60,866 nt of DNA from JAURVT01 sp049059935 (GCF_049059935.1 NZ_JBMGQR010000021.1:1-60866); one strand, 5' to 3'; positions 16,114 through 24,296 are shown, numbered from the stretch's first letter. The notes: generated by a model not told the origin, from the sequence alone. Program-made: numbers and translations.

Positions 16114-17034
16114 TCAGGACGCGGTGAACGTCTCCTGGCCGAGCACCCGGCCGTGACGGTGGTGCACCACGACGGCGCTGCCGGGCGTGATGGTGCCCAG
16201 GCCGCGCAGCCCGAGGGCGTCGTAGAGCGGGGGGAGCACCGGGCGGTGGGTGCACACGAGCGTCCGCTCGGACGAGCCGAGCAGGTCGCCGACGACCTCG
16301 CCCGCCAGCCGCGAGGACGGCGCCCCGCCCGCGCGGTCGGACTCGGCGATGCGGTCGTCGGCGATCGGGTGGACGCCGCTGGCGCGGGCCCAGGGGGCGA
16401 TCGTCGACGTGCACCGCGCCGCCGGGCTGGTGAGGGCGACCTCGGCAGCGAAGGCGTCGACGAGGGCGGGGAGGCGGCGGGCCCAGGCCTCGCCGGCGGG
16501 CGTGAGCGGACGCGCGAGGTCGTCGCCGCGCCACCTCTTGCGCGGACGGGCCTCGGCGTGCCGCACGAGCAGCAGCGGTCGCGCCCGGTGCTCCCGGGCA
16601 TAGACGGTCAGGGCGAAGTCGGCGAGGACGTCGCGGTCGCGGTCCCACGTCATCAGCGCGGCGGCGACGTCGAGCGTCGCCCAGCGGACCTCGTCGACCT
16701 CGTGGTTGGGCTCGTAGTCCACCGGGTCGATGCCGCCGACCGGACGCGCGGTCCACCAGTGCACCTGCTTGGTGCCGCCGGTGCGCAGCGTGTAGGTGGT
16801 GCCGTTCAGCCGGACGCCGAGGCGGACCCGCAGGCCCGTCTCCTCCTCGACCTCCCGCACGGCGGTGCCGGGCAGCACCTCGCCCGGGTCGACCTTGCCC
16901 TTGGGCAGGCTCCAGTCGTCGTACTTGGGCCGGTGGATGACGAGCACCTCGACGCGGTGGTCGGCCTTCGCCGTGCCCGGCTCGCGCCGCCACACCACGG
17001 CGCCGGCGGCCTGGATCGCGGGGACACGGGGCAC
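16114..17034 (-). CDS. mutT1: NUDIX hydrolase fused to histidine phosphatase (MutT1)
   Basis: 306 residues, two domains. The N-terminal NUDIX box is perfect: G46 ... E52 ... REVEEETGL at 60-68. The C-terminal half is a SixA-like phosphatase starting LLLVRHAEARP, with His159 as the likely phospho-acceptor. This fusion matches mycobacterial MutT1, which hydrolyses 8-oxo-(d)GTP and diadenosine polyphosphates and lies beside ppk there too. GTG 17034 has AACACT 7 nt upstream, so it may have its own leaderless promoter besides reading from ppk, 77 nt away. Confidence 0.88.
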   Translation of the reverse strand: MPRVPAIQAAGAVVWRREPGTAKADHRVEVLVIHRPKYDDWSLPKGKVDPGEVLPGTAVREVEEETGLRVRLGVRLNGTTYTLRTGGTKQVHWWTARPVGGIDPVDYEPNHEVDEVRWATLDVAAALMTWDRDRDVLADFALTVYAREHRARPLLLVRHAEARPRKRWRGDDLARPLTPAGEAWARRLPALVDAFAAEVALTSPAARCTSTIAPWARASGVHPIADDRIAESDRAGGAPSSRLAGEVVGDLLGSSERTLVCTHRPVLPPLYDALGLRGLGTITPGSAVVVHHRHGRVLGQETFTAS

Positions 17035-17110
17035 GTGACGCAGTGTTCCAGGTGTGCGCCTGCGGTGGTCGGCCCCCTCGGCCGCACGGTTCGGCACGGT
17101 GCGGGCGCCC

Positions 17111-19366
17111 TCAGCGCGACGTGCGTCGGCCGAACGGCCAGCCGCGCGCGGCCCGGGTGCCGCCACCGGGACGACGTCCGTCGGCGGCGGCCTCCTCGCG
17201 CTGACGGGCCCGCCGGGCACGGGTCTTGGCGATCAGCCAGGTCTGCAGGTCCTGCAGCGGCGTGCCGTCCTCGGCGCGGTGGTGACGCGTCCAGACGCCG
17301 TCGGCGCCGAGCCACCACGAGGAGACGTCGTCGGAGACGGACTTCTCGAGCAGCTCGCCGAGCTCGTTGACGTGCTTGGCCGTGGGGATCTGCACGAGCG
17401 TCTCGACGCGACGGTCGAGGTTGCGGTGCATGAGGTCGGCCGAGCCGATCCACGCCTGGGCGTCGCCGCCGTTGGCGAACCAGAAGATCCGGCTGTGCTC
17501 GAGGAACCGGCCCAGGATGCTGCGGACGCGGATCGTCTCGGACAGCCCGGGGACGCCCGGTCGCAGCGTGCAGATGCCCCGCGTCACCAGGTCGATGGGG
17601 ACGCCGGCGCGCGACGCCGCGAACAGCGCGTCGATGACGAGCTCGTCGACCAGGGAGTTGACCTTGATCCGGATCAGCGCCGGACGGCCCGCCTGGTGGT
17701 GGTCGACCTCGCGCTCGATCAGGTCGAGGATGCCGGTGCGGACGCCGGCGGGGGCGACGAGCAGCCGGCGGTAGTCCTCGTGGCGGGAGTACCCCGACAG
17801 GTTGTTGAACAGGTCGGTGAGGTCGTCGGCGATCTCGGCGTCGGACGTCAGCAGGCCGACGTCCTCGTACATGCGGGCCGTCTTGGGGTTGTAGTTGCCG
17901 GTGCCCACGTGCGCGTAGCGGCGCAGGCCGTCGGGCTCGTCGCGGACGACGAGCGACAGCTTGCAGTGCGTCTTGAGACCGACCATGCCGTAGACGACGT
18001 GGCAGCCCGCGCGCTCGAGCTTGCGGGCCCAGCGGATGTTGGCCTGCTCGTCGAAGCGCGCCTTGATCTCGACGAGCACCAGCACCTGCTTGCCCGAGCG
18101 GGCCGCGTCGACGAGGGAGTCGATCAGCGGGGAGTCGCCCGAGGTGCGGTAGAGCGTCATCTTGATCGCCAGGACCTTGGGGTCGGCGGCGGCCTGCTCG
18201 ACGAACCGCTGGACGCTGGTGGCGAACGAGTCGTACGGGTGGTGCACGAGGACGTCGCGCTCGCGCAGCGCCGCGAACATGTCGGCCGGGCTGGCGGTCT
18301 CGACCTCGGCCAGGTGCGGGTGCGTGCCGGGCACGAACGGGTCGAACTTGAGCTCGGCGCGGTCGAGGTCGGCCACCTGGTTGAGGCTGCGCAGGTCGAG
18401 CGGCCCGGGGAGCCTGAACACCTCGTCGTCGGTGACGTCGAGCTCGGAGACGAGCAGGTCGAGGATCTGGTCGTCGATCGATTCCTCCACCTCCAGGCGC
18501 ACGGGCGGGCCGAACTTGCGGCGCAGCAGCTCCTTCTCCAGGGCCTGCAGGAGGTTCTCGGCGTCGTCCTCCTCGACCTCGAGGTCCTCGTTGCGGGTGA
18601 CGCGGAACGTGTGGTGCGCGACGACCTCCATGCCGGGGAAGAGCAGGTCGAGGTGGGCGGCGATGACCTCGTCGAGCGGCACGAAGCGCTCGGCGCCGAC
18701 GCGGACCCAGTGGTCGAAGTTCGGCGGTACCTTGACCCGCGCGAAGTGCTCCTTCTCGGTGAGCGGGTTGCGGATCACCACGGCGAGGTTGAGCGACAGG
18801 CCCGAGATGTACGGGAACGGGTGGGCCGGGTCGACGGCCAGCGGCGTCAGGACCGGGAAGACGCGCTCGCGGTACTTCTCGCTCGCCACCTTGCGCTCGT
18901 CCTCGGTGAGCTCGTGCCAGCGCAGCAGCGAGATGCCCTGGTCGGCCAGCGCGGGCACCAGCTCGCGCCGGAACACCTCGCCCTGGCGCAGCATCAGGTC
19001 GTGGCTGGTGCGCAGGCTGCGCTCCAGGACCTCGCGCGGGTTGAGCCCGCTCACCGAGCGGACGGCCACGCCCGCGGCCATGCGTCGCTTGAGGCCGGCG
19101 ACCCGGACCATGAAGAACTCGTCCAGGTTGCTCGCGAAGATCGCGGCGAACCGCACGCGCTCGAGCAGCGGCAGCTCGGGGTCCTCCACGAGCTCGAGCA
19201 CCCGCTCGTTGAACGTCAGCCACGACAGCTCGCGGTCGAGGAAGCGGTCCTCGGGCAGGGGGCCGTCCTGCGGGTCGTACGGCGGGTCGACGTCGAAGGA
19301 GTCGGGGGAGGCGGGCGCGTCCTCGAAGGGCACGGCCTCGCTCTCGGTGACGGAGTCGGCGGGCAT
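17111..19366 (-). CDS. ppk: polyphosphate kinase 1
   Basis: 751 residues from ATG 19366. The N-terminal domain begins DRFLDRELSWLTFNERVLE. The catalytic core has GLKTHCKLSLVV, which carries the autophosphorylated His, and later RRYAHVGTGNYNPKTARMYED, the second active-site loop. It makes polyphosphate from ATP reversibly. The N-terminal 50 residues are an acidic extension. The C-terminus is basic (GWPFGRRTSR). An upstream PHO box and a leaderless -10 set this start. Confidence 0.93.
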   Translation of the reverse strand: MPADSVTESEAVPFEDAPASPDSFDVDPPYDPQDGPLPEDRFLDRELSWLTFNERVLELVEDPELPLLERVRFAAIFASNLDEFFMVRVAGLKRRMAAGVAVRSVSGLNPREVLERSLRTSHDLMLRQGEVFRRELVPALADQGISLLRWHELTEDERKVASEKYRERVFPVLTPLAVDPAHPFPYISGLSLNLAVVIRNPLTEKEHFARVKVPPNFDHWVRVGAERFVPLDEVIAAHLDLLFPGMEVVAHHTFRVTRNEDLEVEEDDAENLLQALEKELLRRKFGPPVRLEVEESIDDQILDLLVSELDVTDDEVFRLPGPLDLRSLNQVADLDRAELKFDPFVPGTHPHLAEVETASPADMFAALRERDVLVHHPYDSFATSVQRFVEQAAADPKVLAIKMTLYRTSGDSPLIDSLVDAARSGKQVLVLVEIKARFDEQANIRWARKLERAGCHVVYGMVGLKTHCKLSLVVRDEPDGLRRYAHVGTGNYNPKTARMYEDVGLLTSDAEIADDLTDLFNNLSGYSRHEDYRRLLVAPAGVRTGILDLIEREVDHHQAGRPALIRIKVNSLVDELVIDALFAASRAGVPIDLVTRGICTLRPGVPGLSETIRVRSILGRFLEHSRIFWFANGGDAQAWIGSADLMHRNLDRRVETLVQIPTAKHVNELGELLEKSVSDDVSSWWLGADGVWTRHHRAEDGTPLQDLQTWLIAKTRARRARQREEAAADGRRPGGGTRAARGWPFGRRTSR

Positions 19367-19373
19367 GACTGTG

Positions 19374-19406
19374 ATGGTGGCACGGTGCGGTGAACGGCGG
19401 GTGACG
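19374..19406 (-). promoter_or_regulatory. ppk promoter with PHO box
   Basis: On the - strand the 18 nt from 19406 to 19389 read CGTCACC-CGCC-GTTCACC, two 7-mers 11 nt apart. A -10-like CACCAT (19379-19374) starts 9 nt after the second, the same gap as at pstS. It ends 7 nt before the ATG, implying a leaderless mRNA. Confidence 0.65.
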
Positions 19407-19415
19407 AAGCCGGTT

Positions 19416-19437
19416 CCAGATACCTTCGGTATCTTGG
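19416..19437. promoter_or_regulatory. palindromic operator candidate between ppk and the esterase
   Basis: GATACC (19419-19424) and GGTATC (19428-19433) around TTC, with CCA/TGG continuing on each side. TATCTT (19430-19435) is placed 7 nt before ATG 19443 as a leaderless -10, so a protein bound here would block the esterase promoter. The size suits a TetR-type dimer. The regulator is not in the window. Confidence 0.55.
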
Positions 19438-19442
19438 CCGCC

Positions 19443-20495
19443 ATGGTCCTCTCGCCGAGCGCCCTGCTCAACGCCGCCCAGGCCCCGATCGCCCGCGGCC
19501 TGCTGGCCCTCCCGCCGCGGGTGGTGCGCCGGCTCGCCGGTCCGCCCGTGGTCAAGGAGGGACGCACCCTCGACCCCGAGATGCAGCTGGTGCTCAGGCT
19601 TCAGGCCGCCGCGGGCAAGCCGGCCGAGGAGCTGCCGCTCGCGCACGGGCGCGCGTCCATCGTCGCCGGCTCCGAGCTCGTGGGCGGCAAGCAGGCGGTC
19701 GGCCGCGTCGCCGACCGGACGATCGCCGGTCCCGGCGGCGACCTGCACCTGCGCGTCTACACGCCCCGGGGCGTCGGCGCGGCCGGCCCCGGCCTGTTCT
19801 TCATCCACGGCGGGGGCTGGATCTACGGCGACCTGCGCAGCCACGACGCGGTCTGCCGGTTCCTCGCCGAGCGCACCGGCGCCCGCGTCGTCGCCGTCGA
19901 CTACCGCCTCGCCCCCGAGCACCCGTTCCCCGCGGCCGTCGACGACAGCTGGGCGGTCTGGACGTGGCTCGCCGAGCACGGCCACGAGCTCGGCATCAAC
20001 ACCGCGCGCCTGGCCGTCGGCGGCGACAGCGCCGGCGGCAACCTCGCCGCGGTCGTCTCGCAGAAGGCCGTCCGCGACGGCGCCCTGGTGCCCGCGTTCC
20101 AGCTGCTGATCTACCCCGCCACCGACTTCGCCGAGACCCGCCCGAGCCGGCACGCGTTCAGCGAGGGCTTCTTCCTGTCGGCGGCGTTCATCGACCTCGC
20201 CAAGCGGCACTACACGCTGTCCGACCCCGACGTGCGCGACTGGCGGCTCTCCCCGCTGCACGGCGAGCTCGAGGGCCAGCCCCCGGCGCACGTCGTCACC
20301 GCGGGCTTCGACCCCCTCGTCGACGAGGGCCGCGCGTACGCCGACGCCCTGCGCGCCGCCGGCGTCGAGGTCACCTACCGCTGCGAGGAGGGCCTGATCC
20401 ACTCCTTCGCCAACATGGTCGGCATCGGCCGCTCCGGCCCCGCCGCCATGGCCCGCGCCGCCGAGGCCCTCCGTCTGGGCCTGGCCCGCGCCTGA
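19443..20495 (+). CDS. alpha/beta hydrolase, hormone-sensitive-lipase family esterase
   Basis: 350 residues from ATG 19443. The oxyanion motif HGGGWIYG is at 122-129, the nucleophile elbow GGDSAGG has Ser196, the acid is probably in FDPLVDEG, and the base is His in GLIHSFANM. These are the hallmarks of HSL/family IV lipases, which cut short or medium acyl esters. A ~110-residue cap comes first. There is no signal peptide, so it is cytoplasmic or membrane-associated. Natural substrate unknown. Confidence 0.88.
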   Translation: MVLSPSALLNAAQAPIARGLLALPPRVVRRLAGPPVVKEGRTLDPEMQLVLRLQAAAGKPAEELPLAHGRASIVAGSELVGGKQAVGRVADRTIAGPGGDLHLRVYTPRGVGAAGPGLFFIHGGGWIYGDLRSHDAVCRFLAERTGARVVAVDYRLAPEHPFPAAVDDSWAVWTWLAEHGHELGINTARLAVGGDSAGGNLAAVVSQKAVRDGALVPAFQLLIYPATDFAETRPSRHAFSEGFFLSAAFIDLAKRHYTLSDPDVRDWRLSPLHGELEGQPPAHVVTAGFDPLVDEGRAYADALRAAGVEVTYRCEEGLIHSFANMVGIGRSGPAAMARAAEALRLGLARA

Positions 20496-20502
20496 CCCTG
20501 TG

Positions 20503-20591
20503 TCGGTTTCCCAGGTTCACCTGGGAATCCGCCGAGACCACGGAGAACTTCCCAGGGTGCCGTCGGTTTCCCAGGTGAACCTGGGAAACCG
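20503..20591. terminator. tandem hairpins between convergent esterase and mshD
   Basis: Two 28-nt hairpins. Hairpin 1 (20504-20531) has a 13-bp stem with one mismatch; hairpin 2 (20564-20591) is a perfect 13-bp stem, CGGTTTCCCAGGT with its complement. Their sequences are nearly the same except for an inverted loop (TTCA against TGAA). Centres are exactly 60 nt apart. Hairpin 2 abuts the mshD stop codon. Confidence 0.8.
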
Positions 20592-21482
20592 TCAGCGGCG
20601 GTAGAGCACGTCGCGGGAGGACTCGACGAAGCCCTGGGCGCGGTAGACCGCGAGGGCGGGGGCGTTGTCGCCCTCGACGTACAGGTCGACGCGCGGCAGC
20701 GCGAGCTCGGACGTCAGGTGGTGCAGGCCGACGGCGGTGAGGTAGGTGCCGAGGCCGCGGCCCTGCGCGCCGGTGTCGACGCCCACCACGTAGACCTCGC
20801 CGACGCCGTCCTCGACCTTGGTCCAGTGGAAGCCCAGCAGCCGGCCGTCCTCGGCGTCCTCGACGAGGAACAGGCCGGCCGGGTCGAACCAGTCGCTGCC
20901 CGTGCGCTGGGCGAGGTCGTGGGCGTCCATCCGGCCCTGCTCGGGGTGGTGCGCGAAGGCGCGGGCGTTGACGGCGAGCAGCGCGTCCTCGTCCTGGCCG
21001 GGCACGAAGGTGCGCGTGGTGGTGCCCGCGGGCGCCCGGGGTGCGGGCGTCGGGCCGTCGGTGGGCCGCGCCAGCTTGAGCAGCGTGCGCACGGGCTCGA
21101 ACCCGTGGACGCGGGCCACCGCCGCGGCGCCGGGCAGGTCGCCGTGCGCCCAGATGCGCAGGGACGCCTCGCCCGCCGCGTCGACGTAGGCCCCGATCAA
21201 CGACGACCCCACGCCGCGGCGACGGTGGTGCGGCTCGACCACCAGCTCGGCCTGCCAGCCGTCCACGTCCTGCGTGGCGAGCAGGTGGCCCACCAGCCCG
21301 CCGTCCTCGAGCACCGACAGGTGCAGGTGGGTGTCCGCGCCCGGGTCGAGGAGCGCCGTCACGGCGGCCTCGTTGAGCGGTGCCACGCCGTCGAGGTCCT
21401 CGGCCCGGCCGGCCAGCGCGAGGACGGCCGCGGCGCCGTCGGCGTCGAGGGTGCTGCTGCGGGTCACGGGGAAGACGGTCAC
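20592..21482 (-). CDS. mshD: mycothiol synthase
   Basis: 296 residues, two GNAT domains in tandem. The first has VEPHHRRRGVGSSLIGAYV, the acetyl-CoA loop; the second has VGVDTGAQGRGLGTYLTAVG. It acetylates Cys-GlcN-Ins in the last step of mycothiol synthesis, so this organism uses mycothiol. Length agrees with known MshD. The GTG start at 21482 has TAGGCT 6 nt upstream on the - strand, so the message is leaderless. It is divergent from the GntR gene. Confidence 0.93.
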   Translation of the reverse strand: MTVFPVTRSSTLDADGAAAVLALAGRAEDLDGVAPLNEAAVTALLDPGADTHLHLSVLEDGGLVGHLLATQDVDGWQAELVVEPHHRRRGVGSSLIGAYVDAAGEASLRIWAHGDLPGAAAVARVHGFEPVRTLLKLARPTDGPTPAPRAPAGTTTRTFVPGQDEDALLAVNARAFAHHPEQGRMDAHDLAQRTGSDWFDPAGLFLVEDAEDGRLLGFHWTKVEDGVGEVYVVGVDTGAQGRGLGTYLTAVGLHHLTSELALPRVDLYVEGDNAPALAVYRAQGFVESSRDVLYRR

Positions 21483-21488
21483 CGAGCC

Positions 21489-21549
21489 AGCCTAGGGGCC
21501 GGACGCAGTGGCCTGACCAATGGTCCAGCGGGCCGGTGAGGCATACCCT
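21489..21549. promoter_or_regulatory. divergent mshD / gntR promoters with palindrome
   Basis: TAGGCT (21494-21489, - strand) serves mshD and TACCCT (21544-21549) serves the regulator gene, each 6 nt from its start. Between them GACCA-A-TGGTC (21515-21525) is a perfect palindrome at about -41 to -31 of the regulator promoter, a natural place for self-repression. Confidence 0.6.
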
Positions 21550-21555
21550 GACGCG

Positions 21556-22275
21556 GTGAGCACCGGAGCGGGCGACAGGGCGGGCGGCGGCCTGCGTCCG
21601 GTGGTCCGCCCCCGCCTCTACGAGCAGGTGGCCCAGCAGATCGTCGCATGGGTGGACGAGGGCGGCCTCGCCGCCGGCGACCGCCTCCCGCCCGAGCGCG
21701 AGCTGGCGCTGAGCCTCGGCGTCAGCCGCGCCACGGTGAGCCAGGCGCTCGTCGCGCTCGAGGTGGTGGGCATGGTCGCCGTCCGGCACGGCGACGGCGC
21801 CGTGCTGCTCGACCCGGGCAGCGCGTCCGCGGCCAAGGTGGTCGACGCCCTGCGCGCCCACGCCCGCCGGATGCCCGAGATCATCGAGGCCCGCGAGGCG
21901 CTCGAGACCAAGCTCGCCGCGCTCGCCGCGCAGCGCCGCACCGACGCCGACCTCCACGACATCGACGCCGCCCTCGACGCGATGGAGGCCGACGTCGACG
22001 CCGGCGGCCGCGGCGTCGACGGCGACGAGCGCTTCCACGCCGCCGTCACCCGTGCCGGCCACTCGGCTCTGCTGGCGTCGCTGATGCAGGAGATCAGCGA
22101 GATGGTGCGCGAGACCCGCATCGAGTCGCTCTCGCAGCCCGACCGCCCGCGCGAGTCGCTCGAGGCGCACCGCCGCATCGCCGCCGCCATCCGCGACGGC
22201 GACGCCGCCGCCGCGTCCGCCGCCATGCACGACCACGTCGAGCGGGTCAGCGACGTCGCCCTCCTGCGCGAGTGA
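21556..22275 (+). CDS. GntR/FadR-family transcriptional regulator
   Basis: 239 residues from GTG 21556 (TACCCT 6 nt upstream). The N-terminal winged helix is clear: GDRLPPERELALSLGVSR, then ATVSQALVALEVVGMVAVRH. The C-terminal all-helical FCD domain has the metal/ligand residues spread over EIIEAREALETKLAALAA, DERFHAAVTRAGHSALL and EAHRRIAAAIRDGD. FCD regulators bind carboxylates or amino acids. It is followed 2 nt later by an anion exporter, which is the likely regulated partner. Confidence 0.9.
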   Translation: MSTGAGDRAGGGLRPVVRPRLYEQVAQQIVAWVDEGGLAAGDRLPPERELALSLGVSRATVSQALVALEVVGMVAVRHGDGAVLLDPGSASAAKVVDALRAHARRMPEIIEAREALETKLAALAAQRRTDADLHDIDAALDAMEADVDAGGRGVDGDERFHAAVTRAGHSALLASLMQEISEMVRETRIESLSQPDRPRESLEAHRRIAAAIRDGDAAAASAAMHDHVERVSDVALLRE

Positions 22276-22277
22276 CG

Positions 22278-23042
22278 ATGGAGCTGCTCGACGTCCTCGC
22301 CGTGCTCGGCGCCGGCCTCGCCGCGGGCATCGTCATCACCGCGGTGGGTGCGGGGTCCCTGATCAGCTTCCCGATCCTGCTCGGCGTCGGGCTGCCGCCG
22401 GTGGTGGCCAACGTGTCCAACACCGTCGGCCTGGTGGCGGGCGGGGTCACCGGGTCCTGGGGCTACCGGCACGAGCTGGTCGGCCAGGGCAGACGCGTGC
22501 GCCAGGTGGCGCTGACGAGCGCCGTCGGCGCGCTCGGCGGTGCGGCCCTGCTCCTGGTGCTGCCGCCCGGCGCGTTCGAGGCGGTCGTGCCGGTGCTCGT
22601 CCTGACGGCCGCGGTGCTGATCGGCGTCCAGCCCCTGATCTCGCGGTGGCTGCGCGCGCGTCGCACCGAGGTGCGTCCGACGGGCGGCTCGCTGTCGCCC
22701 GCGCTGCTGACCGCGTCCAGCGTGATGGGCGTCTACGGCGGCTACTTCGGGGCCGCGCAGGGGGTCGTGCTCGTGGCGTTCCTCGCGCTCGGGCTCGACG
22801 AGCCCATGCAGCTCGTCAACGGCCTGAAGAACGTCGCCGTGCTGTCGGCCAACGTCGCGGGCTCGCTCGTCTTCGTCCTCGCCGCCCCCGTCGACTGGGG
22901 CGTCGTCGGGCTGCTCACCGTCGGCTCGCTCGTCGGCGGATGGGTGGGCGCCAAGATCGGACGGCGCCTGCCCGCCTGGGTCTTCCGGACCCTCGTGGTC
23001 GCGATGGGCCTCGTCGTCGGGCTGCGTCTGCTCCTGACCTGA
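22278..23042 (+). CDS. TSUP (TauE/SafE) family anion exporter
   Basis: 254 residues, about eight TM helices, in the two-repeat TSUP arrangement: GAGSLISFPILLGVGLPPVV in the first half and GVYGGYFGAAQGVVLVAFLA in the second. Family members move sulfite, sulfoacetate or other organosulfur and carboxylate anions. ATG 22278 is 2 nt after the GntR stop, so the pair is an operon. Beside mshD, a sulfur-compound substrate is an attractive guess but only that. Confidence 0.85.
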   Translation: MELLDVLAVLGAGLAAGIVITAVGAGSLISFPILLGVGLPPVVANVSNTVGLVAGGVTGSWGYRHELVGQGRRVRQVALTSAVGALGGAALLLVLPPGAFEAVVPVLVLTAAVLIGVQPLISRWLRARRTEVRPTGGSLSPALLTASSVMGVYGGYFGAAQGVVLVAFLALGLDEPMQLVNGLKNVAVLSANVAGSLVFVLAAPVDWGVVGLLTVGSLVGGWVGAKIGRRLPAWVFRTLVVAMGLVVGLRLLLT

Positions 23043-23059
23043 CGACGAGGCCGGGTGCC

Positions 23060-23821
23060 TCAGCCGAGCAGGCGGGCCAGGGCTCGGTCGGTCTCGTCGG
23101 TCTCGGCGGGCAGGTCGGAGTCGGTGGCGTCGCGCTTGGCGTCGCGGCTGGTGGCCACGAAGCGGTAGCCGACGTTGCGCACGGTGCCGATCAGCGTCTC
23201 GTTGTCGGGGCCGAGCTTGGCGCGCAGACGACGGACGTGGACGTCGACCGTGCGGGTGCCGCCGAAGTAGTCGTAGCCCCAGACCTCCTGCAGCAGCTGC
23301 TGGCGCGTGAAGACGCGGCCGGGGTGCTGCGCGAGGTACTTGATCAGCTCGAACTCCTTGAAGGTGAGGTCGAGCGACCGGTTGTCGAGCTTGGCGGTGT
23401 AGGTGACGTCGTCGACGGTGAGGCCGCCGGAGCGGATCAGGTGGGCCTCGGGGTCGTCGTCGGTGGTGGCGGCGATGCGGCCGGTCGACAGGCGCAGGCG
23501 CGCCTCGAGCTCGGCGGGGCCGGCCGTGGCGAGCACGACGTCGTCCATGCCCCAGTCGGACGCGACGACGGCCAGGCCGCCCTCGGTGACGACGAGGATC
23601 AGCGGCACCTCGAGCCCGGTGGTGCGCAGCAGACGGGTGAGGCCGCGGGCCTGGGCGAGGTCGCTGCGACCGTCCACGACCACGGCGTCGGACGGCGGGG
23701 CGTCGAGCAGGGCGCTGGTCTCGGGCGGCAGCACCTTGACGGTGTGGGGGAGCAGCGCGAGCGCGGGCAGCACCTCCACCGAGGCCTGGGTGCTGGGGGT
23801 GAGCAGGAGCAGGGTGGACAT
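23060..23821 (-). CDS. glnR: nitrogen-metabolism response regulator GlnR
   Basis: 253 residues from ATG 23821, with GGAGGATCC just upstream. The receiver-like domain starts MSTLLLLTPSTQASVEVLPA and has the VVVDGRSDLAQAR and LILVVTEGGLA strands typical of GlnR. The OmpR-type winged helix is nearly identical to the actinobacterial consensus (FKEFELIKYLAQHPGRVFTR, WGYDYFGGTRTVDVHVRRLR). GlnR controls glnA, amtB and nitrate genes and works without a cognate kinase. A GlnR-like half-box pair lies in its own upstream region. Confidence 0.92.
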   Translation of the reverse strand: MSTLLLLTPSTQASVEVLPALALLPHTVKVLPPETSALLDAPPSDAVVVDGRSDLAQARGLTRLLRTTGLEVPLILVVTEGGLAVVASDWGMDDVVLATAGPAELEARLRLSTGRIAATTDDDPEAHLIRSGGLTVDDVTYTAKLDNRSLDLTFKEFELIKYLAQHPGRVFTRQQLLQEVWGYDYFGGTRTVDVHVRRLRAKLGPDNETLIGTVRNVGYRFVATSRDAKRDATDSDLPAETDETDRALARLLG

Positions 23822-23875
23822 GGGATCCTCCGGACTGCGGGGCGCGTGGCGTTCGCGTCGGCCTCGGGTGGGGGC

Positions 23876-23891
23876 TTTACTTCGTCGAAAC
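23876..23891 (+). promoter_or_regulatory. candidate GlnR box (a1-b1)
   Basis: TTTAC (23876-23880), six bases, then GAAAC (23887-23891). The known GlnR half-site arrangement is gTnAC-n6-GaAAc, so only the first base differs. It is 55-70 nt upstream of glnR and about 110 nt upstream of the divergent MoaD-like gene. A second full pair is not clear. Confidence 0.5.
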
Positions 23892-23999
23892 AGTGCGTTC
23901 TCGGGACCGTCACACGGCCCCCAGATGCGACGAAAGCCCGCGGCCGAGGCCCGGGCTCTTGTCTTGTGGACCACAATAGGCGATGTGACGGGCAGGTCA

Positions 24000-24296
24000 A
24001 TGGAGAGCAACGAGGAAGTGGCGCAGGTTACGCAGACCGTCACCGTGCGCTACTGGGCCGCGGCCCGGCACGCCGCGGGACGCGAGAGCGACGCCGTCGC
24101 GCCCGGCACCCTCACCGAGGTGCTCGACGCCGTCCTCGCCCTGCACGACGACGAGCGCTTCACCCGCGTCGTCGGCATGTGCTCGGTCCTGGTCGGCGAG
24201 CGGCCCGTCTCGACGTCCGACCCCGCCACGGTGCAGGTCGCGCCCGGCGACACCGTCGAGCTGCTCCCGCCGTTCGCCGGCGGGTCCGGCGCGTGA
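24000..24296 (+). CDS. MoaD/ThiS-family sulfur-carrier-like protein
   Basis: 98 residues from ATG 24000. The ubiquitin-like beta-grasp fold is recognisable: VTVRYWAAARHAAGRESDAV at the start and VAPGDTVELLPPFAGG near the end. In MoaD and ThiS the chain ends at Gly-Gly, which is adenylated and thiocarboxylated. Here three residues, Ser-Gly-Ala, follow the Gly-Gly. It is divergent from glnR. Alternative start GTG 24018 would trim six residues. Confidence 0.8.
   Translation: MESNEEVAQVTQTVTVRYWAAARHAAGRESDAVAPGTLTEVLDAVLALHDDERFTRVVGMCSVLVGERPVSTSDPATVQVAPGDTVELLPPFAGGSGA

Noticed and set aside
16806..20402. 1198-codon open frame on the - strand
   Set aside because: It is an out-of-frame reading of ppk and the antisense of the esterase, rich in Arg and Pro with no domain.
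20511..20521. GTTCACC within the esterase-mshD gap
   Set aside because: It is the tip of a perfect hairpin between convergent genes, with no 11-nt repeat and no promoter, so a PhoP role is unlikely.
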